Shown here piece after piece: positions 28,541-37,249 of a stretch of 64,000 bases of DNA. The DNA lies in NCBI GenBank assembly GCA_018402255.1, contig JAGYIS010000008.1:186001-250000 (forward strand). Reading direction: 5' to 3'. The stretch's first letter is position 1; the number at the start of each line of letters is the position of its first letter. The notes under the pieces were generated by a model. That model searched no databases, had not been told where the DNA came from, and saw only the letters and a program-made list of their open reading frames with translations. Origin of the DNA: Marinobacter sp. (GTDB lineage Bacteria > Pseudomonadota > Gammaproteobacteria > Pseudomonadales > Oleiphilaceae). The translations under genes and the position numbers were made by a program.

Positions 28541-28556
28541 TGGAACGGCAGATGCA
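28541..28556 (+). promoter_or_regulatory. Sigma-54-like promoter for urtABCDE
   Basis: TGGAACG-GCAG-ATGCA matches the -24/-12 consensus with two mismatches while keeping GG and GC with the right spacing. It would start transcription near 28567, about 40 nt before the urtA ATG. Weaker evidence than the minus-strand counterpart. Confidence 0.45.
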
Positions 28557-28607
28557 AAAGCCCGGTTGCGTTCGACGACTTACAACCCAAAGAAAAGGAT
28601 TCACAAC

Positions 28608-29918
28608 ATGAGCATCAAAAAACACGTGAAACTGGGCCTGTCTGCATTGGCACTGTCTGTCTCCTTCCATGCAATGGCGGCGGAAGACCCCATCAAGGTA
28701 GGTATCCTGCATTCCCTCTCCGGCACCATGGCGATCAGTGAAACCGCCCTGAAAGACACCATGGAAATGTTGATTGAAAAGCAGAACGAGCAAGGCGGCG
28801 TTAACGGCCGTATGCTGGAAGCGGTGGTGGTAGACCCGGCCTCCAACTGGCCACTGTTCGCCGAGAAAGCCCGCGAGCTGCTGGAAAAAGAAAAAGTCGA
28901 CGTGATCTTCGGGAACTGGACGTCGGTATCGCGCAAGTCGGTATTGCCGGTAGTGGAAGAGCTGAACGGCCTGTTGTTCTATCCGGTGCAGTACGAAGGC
29001 GAAGAGTCTTCTGAAAACGTGTTTTACACCGGTGCCGCGCCCAACCAACAGGCCATTCCAGCGGTGAACTACCTGAAAGACGAGCTGGGCGTTGAGCGCT
29101 GGGTACTGGCAGGCACCGATTACGTCTACCCGCGCACCACCAACAAGATCCTGGAAACCTATTTGAAAGACATGGGTGTGGCAGAAGCCGACATCATGAT
29201 CAACTACACGCCTTTCGGGCATTCCGACTGGCAGTCCATCGTCTCTGACATCAAGGCCTTCGGCAGTGCCGGCAAGAAAACCGCCGTGGTCTCCACCATC
29301 AACGGCGACGCCAACGTGCCGTTCTACCGCGAGCTGGGCAACCAGGGTATTTCCTCTTCAGACATCCCGGTGGTGGCTTTCTCCGTGGGTGAGCAGGAAC
29401 TCTCTGGCATCGACACCGGCCCTCTGGTCGGCCACCTGGCGGCGTGGAACTACTTCATGAGCGTAGACAACGACGCCAACTACGACTTCATCGACGCCTG
29501 GGTTGAATTCAAAGGCGACGACAAGGCGGTCACCAATGACCCGATGGAAGCCCACTACATTGGCTTCAACATGTACGTTGAGGCGGTGAAAAAAGCCGGC
29601 ACCACTGACGTAGAGGCGATTAAAGAAGCCATCATCGGCGTCGCCGTGCCCAACCTGACCGGCGGCATTGCCACCATGATGCCGAACCACCACATCACCA
29701 AACCGGTGCTGATTGGCGAGATCCAGGACAACGGCCAGTTCTCCGTGGTGTGGGAAACCTCCTCCACCGTGGCCGGCGATGCCTGGTCTGACTTCCTGCC
29801 GGGTTCCCGTGACCTGATCGCCGACTGGCGCGCCCCGATGAAGTGCGGCAACTTCAACGTTAAAACCGGCAGCTGCGGTGCCTCTGCCGGCGAGCAAGCT
29901 CTGGCTGACGCCGAATAA
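28608..29918 (+). CDS. urtA: Urea ABC transporter substrate-binding protein
   Basis: A 436-residue periplasmic binding protein with signal peptide (cleavage about HAMAA|EDP) and the UrtA pattern IKVGILHSLSGTMAISETALKDT, NEQGGVNGRMLEAVVVDPASNWP, FGNWTSVSRKSVLPVVEE and LFYPVQYEGEESS. It delivers urea to the UrtBCDE membrane complex. ATG at 28608 is chosen because AAAAGGA precedes it and a normal signal peptide results. First gene of urtABCDE. Confidence 0.95.
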   Translation: MSIKKHVKLGLSALALSVSFHAMAAEDPIKVGILHSLSGTMAISETALKDTMEMLIEKQNEQGGVNGRMLEAVVVDPASNWPLFAEKARELLEKEKVDVIFGNWTSVSRKSVLPVVEELNGLLFYPVQYEGEESSENVFYTGAAPNQQAIPAVNYLKDELGVERWVLAGTDYVYPRTTNKILETYLKDMGVAEADIMINYTPFGHSDWQSIVSDIKAFGSAGKKTAVVSTINGDANVPFYRELGNQGISSSDIPVVAFSVGEQELSGIDTGPLVGHLAAWNYFMSVDNDANYDFIDAWVEFKGDDKAVTNDPMEAHYIGFNMYVEAVKKAGTTDVEAIKEAIIGVAVPNLTGGIATMMPNHHITKPVLIGEIQDNGQFSVVWETSSTVAGDAWSDFLPGSRDLIADWRAPMKCGNFNVKTGSCGASAGEQALADAE

Positions 29919-30018
29919 GCCTGTGAGCCAACCCGGGGCGGCGTGATCGCCTCGGGTGTTTCTGGTCTTCGCACCACGCCATTTCTCAGCTCTTCATTTT
30001 CAACAACAGGACGGACCC

Positions 30019-31644
30019 ATGGGCATCCTCCGATCACTCCTATCGCTGCGCCTTGCCTCGCTGCTGGTTTTGTTGATGGCAATCGCAGCCCCGGCCTTCA
30101 GCCAGACTGAAGAAGACCCCGGGCAGGCCTTGCTCGCCAACCTGGCTGATGCCTCCCCCCGGCAGATGGACGCGGCCATCGAAGCCATCGTGAACAGCGG
30201 CGACCCCAGAGCCCGAAGCTGGCTGGACGCCTTCGGCAACAACCGCCTGAGCCGCAACAAAGACACCGGGCAAGTCGTGGTGGTGCTGCGCAACGTGGGC
30301 CGTGACTGGACCATCGCCGACCCCCTGACCGGTGAAAACCTGGGCGAGATCTCCCGCCGGGAACTGGACCGGGTGAACATCAACAACGCCATCCGCGGCA
30401 AGCTGGAAGGCGTGCTGGCAATGCTGGACCTGTACTCCACCAACCCAGAGATACAGAGAACCGCCGCCGAAGCCATGATGGGCAAGGTCAACGAGACCGT
30501 TATTGAGCCCCTGAATAACCTCCTGGCGCAGGATTTACCGGCTCGGGTTCGCGACCGCCTTGAGCTGGCCGTTGCCATCTATCAACTGGAGCAGGGCGAT
30601 GCCCAGGCCAAAGCCGACGCCATTACCACGCTGACCGGCAGCCTGCACAGCCGCGCCCGCGCCGCCCTCAACAACGCCGTGGCCGGGGATGATCCTGCCA
30701 TTGCCGCCAGCGCCAAAGCAGCGCTGATCTCCATCGAACAGAAACTGAAAATGAACCGCGCCGCGGAAACCCTGTATTTCGGGTTGTCCCTTGGCTCGGT
30801 ACTGGTGCTGGCGGCCATTGGCCTGGCCATCACCTTCGGCGTGATGGGCGTGATCAACATGGCCCACGGCGAACTGATCATGCTGGGTGCCTACACCACC
30901 TGGGGCATGCAGCAACTGTTACCGGGCCAGCCCGGGCTGGCGCTGATATTGTCCATTCCGGCCGGGTTTATGGTGGCCGCGCTGGCGGGCATCGCCATCG
31001 AGCGCAGCGTGATCCAGTACCTCAAAGGCCGCCCGCTGGAAACCCTGCTGGCCACCTTTGGCATCAGCCTGATTCTGCAGCAACTGGTGCGCACGGTGAT
31101 CTCTCCCCTCAACCGCTCTGTGACCACCCCGGAATGGATGAGCGGATCGCTGGTGATCAACGACGCCCTGTCGCTCACCCTCAACCGCCTGTATGTGATT
31201 GGCTTTGCCCTGGTGGTGTTCGCCGGGCTGATGCTGATCATGCGCCGAACCCGCCTCGGGCTGGAAGTGCGCGCCGTTACCCAGAACCGCGCCATGGCCC
31301 GCTCCATGGGCATCAAGGCCACTCGGGTAGACATCATGACCTTTGCCCTGGGCTCCGGCGTGGCCGGGCTGGCGGGTGTGGCGCTGTCACAGATCACCAA
31401 CGTCGGCCCCAACCTGGGCCAGAACTACATCATCGACTCGTTCATGGTGGTGGTGTTCGGCGGCGTGGGTAACCTCTGGGGCACCCTGGTAGCCGGGCTT
31501 ACCCTGGGCACCATCAACCAGATTCTGGAACCCTGGGCCGGCGCGGTACTGGCCAAGATCATGGTTCTCGTCATGATCATCCTGTTCATTCAAAAACGGC
31601 CGCGGGGACTCTTTCCCCAGAAGGGCCGAGCGGCGGAGGGCTGA
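30019..31644 (+). CDS. urtB: Urea ABC transporter permease
   Basis: A 541-residue LIV-H-type permease. A long periplasmic N-terminal domain (about residues 30-245, signal peptide first) precedes the membrane part, as is usual for UrtB. The membrane part begins TLYFGLSLGSVLVLAAIGLAITFGVMGVINMAHGE and includes the EAA-like FGGVGNLWGTLVAGL loop. Starts about 100 bp after urtA; ATG at 30019 is preferred because the signal peptide follows directly. Confidence 0.94.
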   Translation: MGILRSLLSLRLASLLVLLMAIAAPAFSQTEEDPGQALLANLADASPRQMDAAIEAIVNSGDPRARSWLDAFGNNRLSRNKDTGQVVVVLRNVGRDWTIADPLTGENLGEISRRELDRVNINNAIRGKLEGVLAMLDLYSTNPEIQRTAAEAMMGKVNETVIEPLNNLLAQDLPARVRDRLELAVAIYQLEQGDAQAKADAITTLTGSLHSRARAALNNAVAGDDPAIAASAKAALISIEQKLKMNRAAETLYFGLSLGSVLVLAAIGLAITFGVMGVINMAHGELIMLGAYTTWGMQQLLPGQPGLALILSIPAGFMVAALAGIAIERSVIQYLKGRPLETLLATFGISLILQQLVRTVISPLNRSVTTPEWMSGSLVINDALSLTLNRLYVIGFALVVFAGLMLIMRRTRLGLEVRAVTQNRAMARSMGIKATRVDIMTFALGSGVAGLAGVALSQITNVGPNLGQNYIIDSFMVVVFGGVGNLWGTLVAGLTLGTINQILEPWAGAVLAKIMVLVMIILFIQKRPRGLFPQKGRAAEG

Positions 31645-31647
31645 GTT

Positions 31648-32787
31648 ATGGCTTCATCACAAACCTGGCTGCTCCGGCCCTTGCAGGAGCGTTCCACCCA
31701 GATCTTCCTGGGCGTGCTGATCAGCGCCTTGATCGTGGTCACCTTTTTGCACCTGTTCATGCCACAGGACAGTGCCCTGCACGTGAGCGCCTACACCGTC
31801 ACCCTGCTGGGTAAATACCTGTGCTACGCCTTGCTGGCGGTGGCGGTAGACCTGGTGTGGGGTTACCTGGGCATTCTCAGCCTGGGCCACGGCGCCTTCT
31901 TTGCCCTCGGCGGTTACGCCATGGGCATGTACCTGATGCGCCAGATCGGCGATCGCGGTACCTACGGCGATCCGGTGCTGCCAGACTTCATGGTGTTCCT
32001 GAACTGGGACACACTGCCCTGGTACTGGCAGGGCTTCGACATGGCCTGGTTCGCCTTCATCATGGTGCTGCTGGCCCCGGGCCTGCTGGCGCTGGTGTTC
32101 GGCTTTCTGGCCTTCCGCTCACGGGTAACCGGGGTGTACCTGTCGATCATCACCCAGGCACTCACCTTCGCCCTGATGCTGGCCTTCTTCCGCAACGAAA
32201 TGGGCTTTGGCGGCAACAACGGCCTGACCGACTTCCGCGACATCCTCGGTTTTAACCTGCGCACAGACGCCACAAGGCTGGGGCTGTTCATCGCCACCGG
32301 CATTGCGCTGGCCATTGGCTACATCATTTGCCGGGCCATCGTCACCAGCAAACTGGGCCGGGTAAGCGTTGCCTGCCGGGACGCCGAAGCCCGCACCCGC
32401 TTCCTGGGTTACCGGGTAGAACGGGTGCAACTCTTTGTGTTCGTGGTGTCCGCCATGCTGGCGGGCGTGGCCGGTGCCTTGTACGTGCCGCAAGTGGGCA
32501 TCATCAACCCCAGCGAGTTCTCGCCGCTGTTCTCCATCGAGATCGTGGTGTGGGTGGCCCTTGGTGGCCGAGCCACCCTGTACGGTGCTGTGATTGGCGC
32601 CATCCTGGTGAACTACGCCAAAACCGTGCTCACCGGCGTCATGCCGGACGCCTGGCTGTTCGCCCTGGGCGCGCTGTTTGTACTGGTCACCGTGTTCCTG
32701 CCCAAAGGCATCGCCGGCCTGCTGCAAAAGCGCAAAAAAGCCCAACACGACGATGACCCCGCCACCGCCCAGGAGGCCACCGCATGA
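31648..32787 (+). CDS. urtC: Urea ABC transporter permease
   Basis: A 379-residue LIV-M-type permease with about ten helices and the motifs DLVWGYLGILSLGHGAFFALGGYAMGMYL and AGVAGALYVPQVGIINPSEFSP found in UrtC. Separated from urtB by 3 nt and overlapping urtD by 4 nt. Confidence 0.94.
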   Translation: MASSQTWLLRPLQERSTQIFLGVLISALIVVTFLHLFMPQDSALHVSAYTVTLLGKYLCYALLAVAVDLVWGYLGILSLGHGAFFALGGYAMGMYLMRQIGDRGTYGDPVLPDFMVFLNWDTLPWYWQGFDMAWFAFIMVLLAPGLLALVFGFLAFRSRVTGVYLSIITQALTFALMLAFFRNEMGFGGNNGLTDFRDILGFNLRTDATRLGLFIATGIALAIGYIICRAIVTSKLGRVSVACRDAEARTRFLGYRVERVQLFVFVVSAMLAGVAGALYVPQVGIINPSEFSPLFSIEIVVWVALGGRATLYGAVIGAILVNYAKTVLTGVMPDAWLFALGALFVLVTVFLPKGIAGLLQKRKKAQHDDDPATAQEATA

Positions 32788-33608
32788 GCATGTTCGAACA
32801 ATTGGCCAAGCGCGATCAGGTATTTGAATTCCTGGCGCCGGCCGCCTCCCCGGTGGACGTGCGCCACGGCCCTATCCTGTACCTGGAAGACGTGAACGTG
32901 AGTTTTGACGGCTTCAAAGCCATCAACAACCTCAACCTCACCGTGGACGACGGCGAACTGCGCTGCATCATCGGGCCGAATGGCGCGGGTAAAACCACCA
33001 TGATGGACATCATTACCGGTAAAACCCGGCCGGATACCGGCTCCGTGTGGTTCGGCAGCCGCCACAACCTGCTGACCATGACCGAGCCCGACATCGCCAG
33101 CCTGGGCATCGGCCGCAAGTTCCAGAAACCCACGGTGTTTGAAGCGCTCACCGTGTTCGAAAACCTGGAACTGGCCATGGCCACCGACAAACGCATATTC
33201 CCAACCCTGACCGCCATCATGAAACCGGAATACCGGGACCGCATCGACGAAGTGCTGGAGATGATCAAACTGAAAACCCTGCGCGACAAACCCGCCGGTA
33301 TTCTCTCCCACGGCCAGAAACAGTGGCTGGAAATCGGCATGCTGCTGATGCAGAAACCCAGACTGCTGCTGGTGGACGAACCGGTGGCCGGCATGACTGA
33401 ACAGGAAATGGAACGCACCGCCGAACTGCTCACCAGCCTGGCCGGCAAACAGTCGGTAGTGGTGGTGGAACACGACATGGGCTTTGTGCGCTCCATCGCC
33501 CGCCAGGTCACCGTGCTGCACCAGGGCAGCGTGCTGGCAGAAGGCACCATGGACCAGGTCTCCAACGACCCGGAAGTGATCAAGGTCTACCTGGGGGAGG
33601 AGGCGTAA
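32784..33608 (+). CDS. urtD: Urea ABC transporter ATP-binding protein
   Basis: A 274-residue ABC ATPase with Walker A GPNGAGKTTM, signature LSHGQKQWLEIG, Walker B LLLVDEPVAGM and the H-loop VEHDM. The C-terminal LIV-G-type lobe and the position after urtC identify UrtD. Start overlaps urtC (ATGA) with AGGAGG upstream. Confidence 0.95.
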   Translation: MSMFEQLAKRDQVFEFLAPAASPVDVRHGPILYLEDVNVSFDGFKAINNLNLTVDDGELRCIIGPNGAGKTTMMDIITGKTRPDTGSVWFGSRHNLLTMTEPDIASLGIGRKFQKPTVFEALTVFENLELAMATDKRIFPTLTAIMKPEYRDRIDEVLEMIKLKTLRDKPAGILSHGQKQWLEIGMLLMQKPRLLLVDEPVAGMTEQEMERTAELLTSLAGKQSVVVVEHDMGFVRSIARQVTVLHQGSVLAEGTMDQVSNDPEVIKVYLGEEA

Positions 33609-34405
33609 TGCTGAAGATTCAGAAGCTCAACCAATACTACGGCGAAAGCCACACCCTCTGGGATCTGGACCTGGACGTACCCCAGGGCCAGTGCACCTGC
33701 GTGATGGGCCGCAACGGCGTGGGCAAAACCACCTTGATGAAATGCATCATGGGCGAGGAAACCACCAAAAGCGGCAGCATCGAGTTTGCCCAGGATGTGG
33801 AACTCACCAAGAAGAAGATCGAAGACCGTTCACGCCTCGGCATCGGCTACGTTCCCCAGGGCAGGCAGATATTCCCGCTGCTGACCGTGGAAGAAAACCT
33901 GCGCACCGGCCTGGCCGTGCGCAAGGACGGCAGCAAGAAAATCCCCGAGCGGGTGTATGAGCTGTTTCCGGTGTTGAAGGAAATGAAACACCGTAGAGGG
34001 GGCGACCTGTCTGGCGGGCAGCAACAGCAGCTGGCCATTGGCCGGGCGCTGGTGATTGAGCCCAGGCTGCTGATATTGGATGAGCCGGGGGAGGGGATTC
34101 AGCCGAACATCGTTGCTCAAATCGGAGAAGTGATCCGCCGGCTTATCGAGGAGGATGGGCTCACCGTTCTTCTGGTTGAGCAGAAGTTGCCGTTTGCGCG
34201 GAAGTATGCGGATCGGTTTGCGATTTTGGATCGGGGGCGGCGCGTGGCAGAGGATGAGATTGCAGGGCTGACCGATGAACTTGATCAAGAAGCATCTGAC
34301 CGTTTAACTGCTTCGGTACCCTCATGCTCTGGCAGGAATAAAAGCCCTATCTTTCAGAACTCTGCGCTGAGCGGTGCTTGGTGCGGAGTTTTTGTTTTTT
34401 TGTAA
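33608..34405 (+). CDS. urtE: Urea ABC transporter ATP-binding protein, C-terminus shifted
   Basis: An ABC ATPase with Walker A GRNGVGKTTL, signature LSGGQQQQLAIG and Walker B LLILDEPGEGIQPNIV, the GEGIQ variant being typical of UrtE. As read it is 265 aa, with an odd tail after LTDEL. If the G at 34283 is skipped, the other frame gives LTDELIKKHLTV and a stop at 34305-34307, the normal UrtE ending. The last 33 residues are thus probably frameshifted, by mutation or sequencing error. Starts by TAATG overlap with urtD. Confidence 0.93.
   Translation: MLKIQKLNQYYGESHTLWDLDLDVPQGQCTCVMGRNGVGKTTLMKCIMGEETTKSGSIEFAQDVELTKKKIEDRSRLGIGYVPQGRQIFPLLTVEENLRTGLAVRKDGSKKIPERVYELFPVLKEMKHRRGGDLSGGQQQQLAIGRALVIEPRLLILDEPGEGIQPNIVAQIGEVIRRLIEEDGLTVLLVEQKLPFARKYADRFAILDRGRRVAEDEIAGLTDELDQEASDRLTASVPSCSGRNKSPIFQNSALSGAWCGVFVFL
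34358..34402 (+). terminator. Terminator of the urt operon
   Basis: AACTCTGCGC (34358-34367) pairs with GTGCGGAGTT (34381-34390) with two weak positions, followed directly by TTTTTGTTTTTTTG. Position fits the normal urtE end at 34307. Confidence 0.7.
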
Positions 34406-34621
34406 CCTCGGCAGGAAATCGGTGCCAACTTGGGCTAATGTAGGTAGCTATACGCTACGCACACACCGATAGTTAGGGATGACGACCGATGAGCCAGTCT
34501 GCGCTGTTTGAGCCTTTTCTTGCCTTCTTGAGTTTCAATTCCTCCAGAAAATTTTCTTGGCCTCCGCAGTTGGGGGATTTTGACTGCTTCGTTATTGCAA
34601 CTATTACGAAATCAAATAATT

Positions 34622-34774
34622 ATGAGGAAGGTCATGGCAGTGCTTTCTAATATCATGATTAAATTGATAAAATTAACAGTTTCATGTGGAATGTTAGTGG
34701 TTTTCGGATGTCAAAGTTTTGCGGAAACAACGCGCACAGTCCAATCACTGTTAGCCGCCAAGAGAAAAGCCTGA
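34622..34774 (+). CDS. Small putative lipoprotein, uncertain
   Basis: A 50-codon frame (MRKVMAVLSNIMIKLIKL...) with a hydrophobic stretch and a Cys in VVFGCQS that could be a lipobox. No good ribosome site and no recognised family. It marks the point where base composition turns AT-rich at the left edge of the island; the 200 bp before it hold only a small GTAGC/GCTAC hairpin. It may be a cassette relic. Confidence 0.25.
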   Translation: MRKVMAVLSNIMIKLIKLTVSCGMLVVFGCQSFAETTRTVQSLLAAKRKA

Positions 34775-34789
34775 GAATAAGAGAGAATA

Positions 34790-35887
34790 ATGGAAATATA
34801 TAGCGTTGCAGAAGTGTTTAATGAGAGTGAAGTCCCTGTTCTTACTTTTGTTGAGCCAAAAGAATACAACGATTTAGTTGGATCTCTAGTTACTAGCGGT
34901 AAACATGTAACGTTAAGTGGTCCATCCGGCTGTGGAAAAACAACCCTTGCTAAAAAATCATTGGATGAGGCAGGCTTCGGGCCAGGGAAAACTCATTGGA
35001 TCTCTGGAAGGGATCATTCGCACATCGAAGAAATAAGCCAAATATTTTGCAAGGAGTTCTCCTGTGAAAATGATGAGGATGAAATCCTTTTGTGTTTACA
35101 AGCAGCTGGAATTGTTGTCTTAGATGATTTTCACCACCTTACTGAAAAAGTAAGAAATTATATAGGATACAAACTAAAGCGCTGGCATGAAAAAGATGTT
35201 CGCTTCTTTATAATTGGAATAGCTAGTTCAAGTAAAAAGATGCTTGATATTGATTCCGAACTAGGTATTAGAAATGACGTTTATGAGATGAAGCGCCAAG
35301 GAGATGATTTTAGTAGGCAGGTAATTGAGCTGGGCGAGAAACACTTAAATATAAAAATTTCAGATAATGCTCGCTCTCAATTCGTAAAAGCAGCTTCTGG
35401 TATACCTTCGGCAATACAAGTCATTTGTAGAGTAGCATGTATTCGAAACAAGATATTTAAAACCCAAGCTTCTCAGGCAGATGTAGATTGCCAAATGGAA
35501 GACATTAAAGACGGGGTGCTAAGGATCTATAGAGGAAAGTACCACAATAAGCTAGTAGGGCTTTGTAAAGGGAAGCAACAAGCTAGATCAGTTCATAATA
35601 CTTATTTCGACATAATAAAAATAATTGGGATAGTTGGTAAAGGAGAAGTTCAGTTTCAGGAAATTCAACAAAGACTACTGGCGTCAATTGATGATGCTAA
35701 AGAAAAAGCAAAGAAGACAACGTCCTTTCACAACTGTATTAAATACCTTCCTGCAGTCATAGAGGAACGAGGCCTCGAAGACGCGATATATGTTAACCGT
35801 GATTCTGAAAGCATATCTATTGAAGATCCTTCTTTCGGTTTGTATTTAAGTCTTACAGACCTTGATGGAAATTGGTCAGTCAATTAA
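34790..35887 (+). CDS. AAA/ORC-like ATPase paired with a TIR protein
   Basis: A 365-residue P-loop ATPase: Walker A LSGPSGCGKTTLAKK (about residues 43-52), Walker B IVVLDDFHHL (about 108-117), and a sensor-1-like FFIIGIASSSKK. The helical lid (about 180-215) resembles TniB/Cdc6-type ATPases. The C-terminal 130 residues are unrecognised and could be a target-sensing part. It overlaps the TIR gene by 16 bp, so both are probably translated together. In defence systems such an ATPase commonly senses infection and activates the TIR effector; that role here is inference. AT-rich, unlike the flanking urt genes. Confidence 0.75.
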   Translation: MEIYSVAEVFNESEVPVLTFVEPKEYNDLVGSLVTSGKHVTLSGPSGCGKTTLAKKSLDEAGFGPGKTHWISGRDHSHIEEISQIFCKEFSCENDEDEILLCLQAAGIVVLDDFHHLTEKVRNYIGYKLKRWHEKDVRFFIIGIASSSKKMLDIDSELGIRNDVYEMKRQGDDFSRQVIELGEKHLNIKISDNARSQFVKAASGIPSAIQVICRVACIRNKIFKTQASQADVDCQMEDIKDGVLRIYRGKYHNKLVGLCKGKQQARSVHNTYFDIIKIIGIVGKGEVQFQEIQQRLLASIDDAKEKAKKTTSFHNCIKYLPAVIEERGLEDAIYVNRDSESISIEDPSFGLYLSLTDLDGNWSVN

Positions 35888-36312
35888 GCTTAGGCGTACA
35901 GGCTACCCATGGGATGTTGCGGTTTTCATTCGCAGGAGAAGACAGGGCTATTGTTGAGGAAGTTAAAGATATATTGAATAGTTCTGGCTATACGGTTTTC
36001 TATGACTTTGATGTTCAACATCAGCTCTGGGGCACCGATCTTAGAATGAAGCTGGCAGATGTTTATGCGAATGATGCCCAGTATATGGTAATATTTCTAT
36101 CAAATCATTACCCTGAAAAAGATTGGACAAATTTTGAACTGGAGATTGGAAAAGAGGCTAGAGGAAAAAGAACTGATACTTATTTGCTGCCTGTCGTTAT
36201 TGATCAAGTTCCTATTGTAGGGTTATCTTCAAATGTTGGCCACATCGATCTAAGAAGATGCACAACTGAGGATCTAGCAAAATCCTTGATTGAGAAAATA
36301 GAACAAGGCTAA
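35872..36312 (+). CDS. TIR-domain protein, putative NAD-cleaving effector
   Basis: A 146-residue single TIR domain: RFSFAGEDRAIVEEVKDIL, YTVFYDFDVQHQLWGTDL, YMVIFLSNHYPEKDWTNFELE (the Glu after W-x-N-F is the likely catalytic residue) and LLPVVIDQVPIVGLSS. This matches bacterial 'SFAGEDR' TIR proteins that degrade NAD+ or make cyclic ADP-ribose signals. The start is either TTG at 35872 (overlapping the ATPase gene) or ATG at 35914; the domain begins right after the latter. An attC-like hairpin follows the stop. Confidence 0.82.
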   Translation: MVSQLSLGVQATHGMLRFSFAGEDRAIVEEVKDILNSSGYTVFYDFDVQHQLWGTDLRMKLADVYANDAQYMVIFLSNHYPEKDWTNFELEIGKEARGKRTDTYLLPVVIDQVPIVGLSSNVGHIDLRRCTTEDLAKSLIEKIEQG

Positions 36313-36376
36313 TAATAGCTCTGTCGGAGAAATTTCCCGCTTCGCTCTATATTTTCCGCAGAGCTAGAAGTTAGAG
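36308..36376. repeat. attC-like recombination site (candidate)
   Basis: CTAA...TTAG outer boxes, unpaired 3-nt spacers, then TAGCTCTG (36316-36323) pairing with CAGAGCTA (36359-36366), and an inner CGGA/TCCG pair around an imperfect loop. The right end is GTTAGAG (GTTRRRY except the last base). The TIR stop codon lies inside the left box and the next frame starts 14 nt after the right box, the layout of integron cassettes. Box sequences are imperfect. Confidence 0.4.
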
Positions 36377-36390
36377 TAGAGAGTGTACTT

Positions 36391-37165
36391 AATGAAGAAG
36401 TTTATAGCTGGAAAGATAGAAGAGCTAAAAAATGATCCATCGTCACCAGTGTATCGTGTAATAGCGGGATTCTTGGTGTCATTTATACTATCTTCCTATC
36501 CCTATATTCGTTTTTCTTATTTATATGTGGGAAAACGGGTTCTACTCGTATGACGTGATAGGTGAAGGGTTCTTCTGTTAGTATATTTTTACGCAAACCT
36601 TATATTGCTTATTGTCATTTCATTTTTTATGTTTGGTTCTGTAACCACGACGATGCTAACGTGGAAAAACTTATTGTCAAGCCCCGAGAAAAAAGGAGAC
36701 GCCGTTGTTGTGGCTTTAATGTCAAATTTGGGGTTTATAATTTTGAACTCTTTTATTTTTATTTCCCTTTATATTTAATGTTATTGGCGGACGACAAGGG
36801 AATCTATTTTTTGTAATTCTTGTTTCTATTGTTGTTGTCTCAACTGATAACAGCTTTGGCTGTGGGAACTGCAAGTTTTTATTTTAAAGTGGTGATCCTG
36901 GTAACTGGGCTGATGTATTCTTTGCCTTTGCTTAACTCAGAAAAGGCCTCAATATTACTGGCGGATGGCTTAAGATTTTTAGCGCGGGAATCAAGGTGTT
37001 CAGCTGATTAGTACTAATACTCAGTCACCATTCCAGATTGATGGTGAGCTTGTATTTCTTTCTCCAGAATTTGTATATCTGAAAGGGAAAGAAAAAGATA
37101 AATTGATGATTATTCCAAGGCATGATTCCCTGAACATTATTTATCACAAGAAATCTAACCAATAG
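36391..37165 (+). pseudogene. Decayed membrane-protein gene
   Basis: From ATG 36391 the frame reads MKKFIAGKIEELKNDPSS...VIAGFLVSFILSSYPY and stops after about 50 codons. Coding-like hydrophobic stretches continue in changing frames (YANLILLIVISFFMFGSVTT, then GNLFFVILVSIVVVS). The last frame, FQIDGELVFLSPEFVYLKGK, stops at 37163-37165. At least four frame changes are needed, so this is probably true decay of a roughly 260-aa multi-helix protein. Family not recognised. It lies between two attC-like sites and may once have been part of the neighbouring defence genes. Confidence 0.55.
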
Positions 37166-37223
37166 GCGAAGCCGACCGGTACGGCGCTTCGCTTCGTCGT
37201 CGCGGCTTACCTCACTGTTATGC
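37154..37223. repeat. attC-like recombination site before thsA (candidate)
   Basis: A 70-bp element: TCTAAC (37154-37159) opposite GTTATGC (37217-37223), inner AAGCCG pairing with CGGCTT, and a GC-rich GCGCTTCGCTTCGTCG loop, in an otherwise AT-rich region. The upstream pseudogene stop falls inside it and thsA starts 27 nt after it. This is the general plan of integron attC sites, whose right box is GTTRRRY. Confidence 0.5.
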
Positions 37224-37249
37224 GGCAATACGAATAACGGAGTTAATTT

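Noticed and set aside
28530..29222. Long minus-strand frame antisense to urtA
   Set aside because: Composition and amino-acid content are typical of an antisense shadow; urtA is unambiguous.
34430..34480. GTTAGGG near 34471 as an attC/attI end at the left edge of the defence island
   Set aside because: No matching left box or paired inner stem; only a 5-bp GTAGC/GCTAC hairpin lies nearby.
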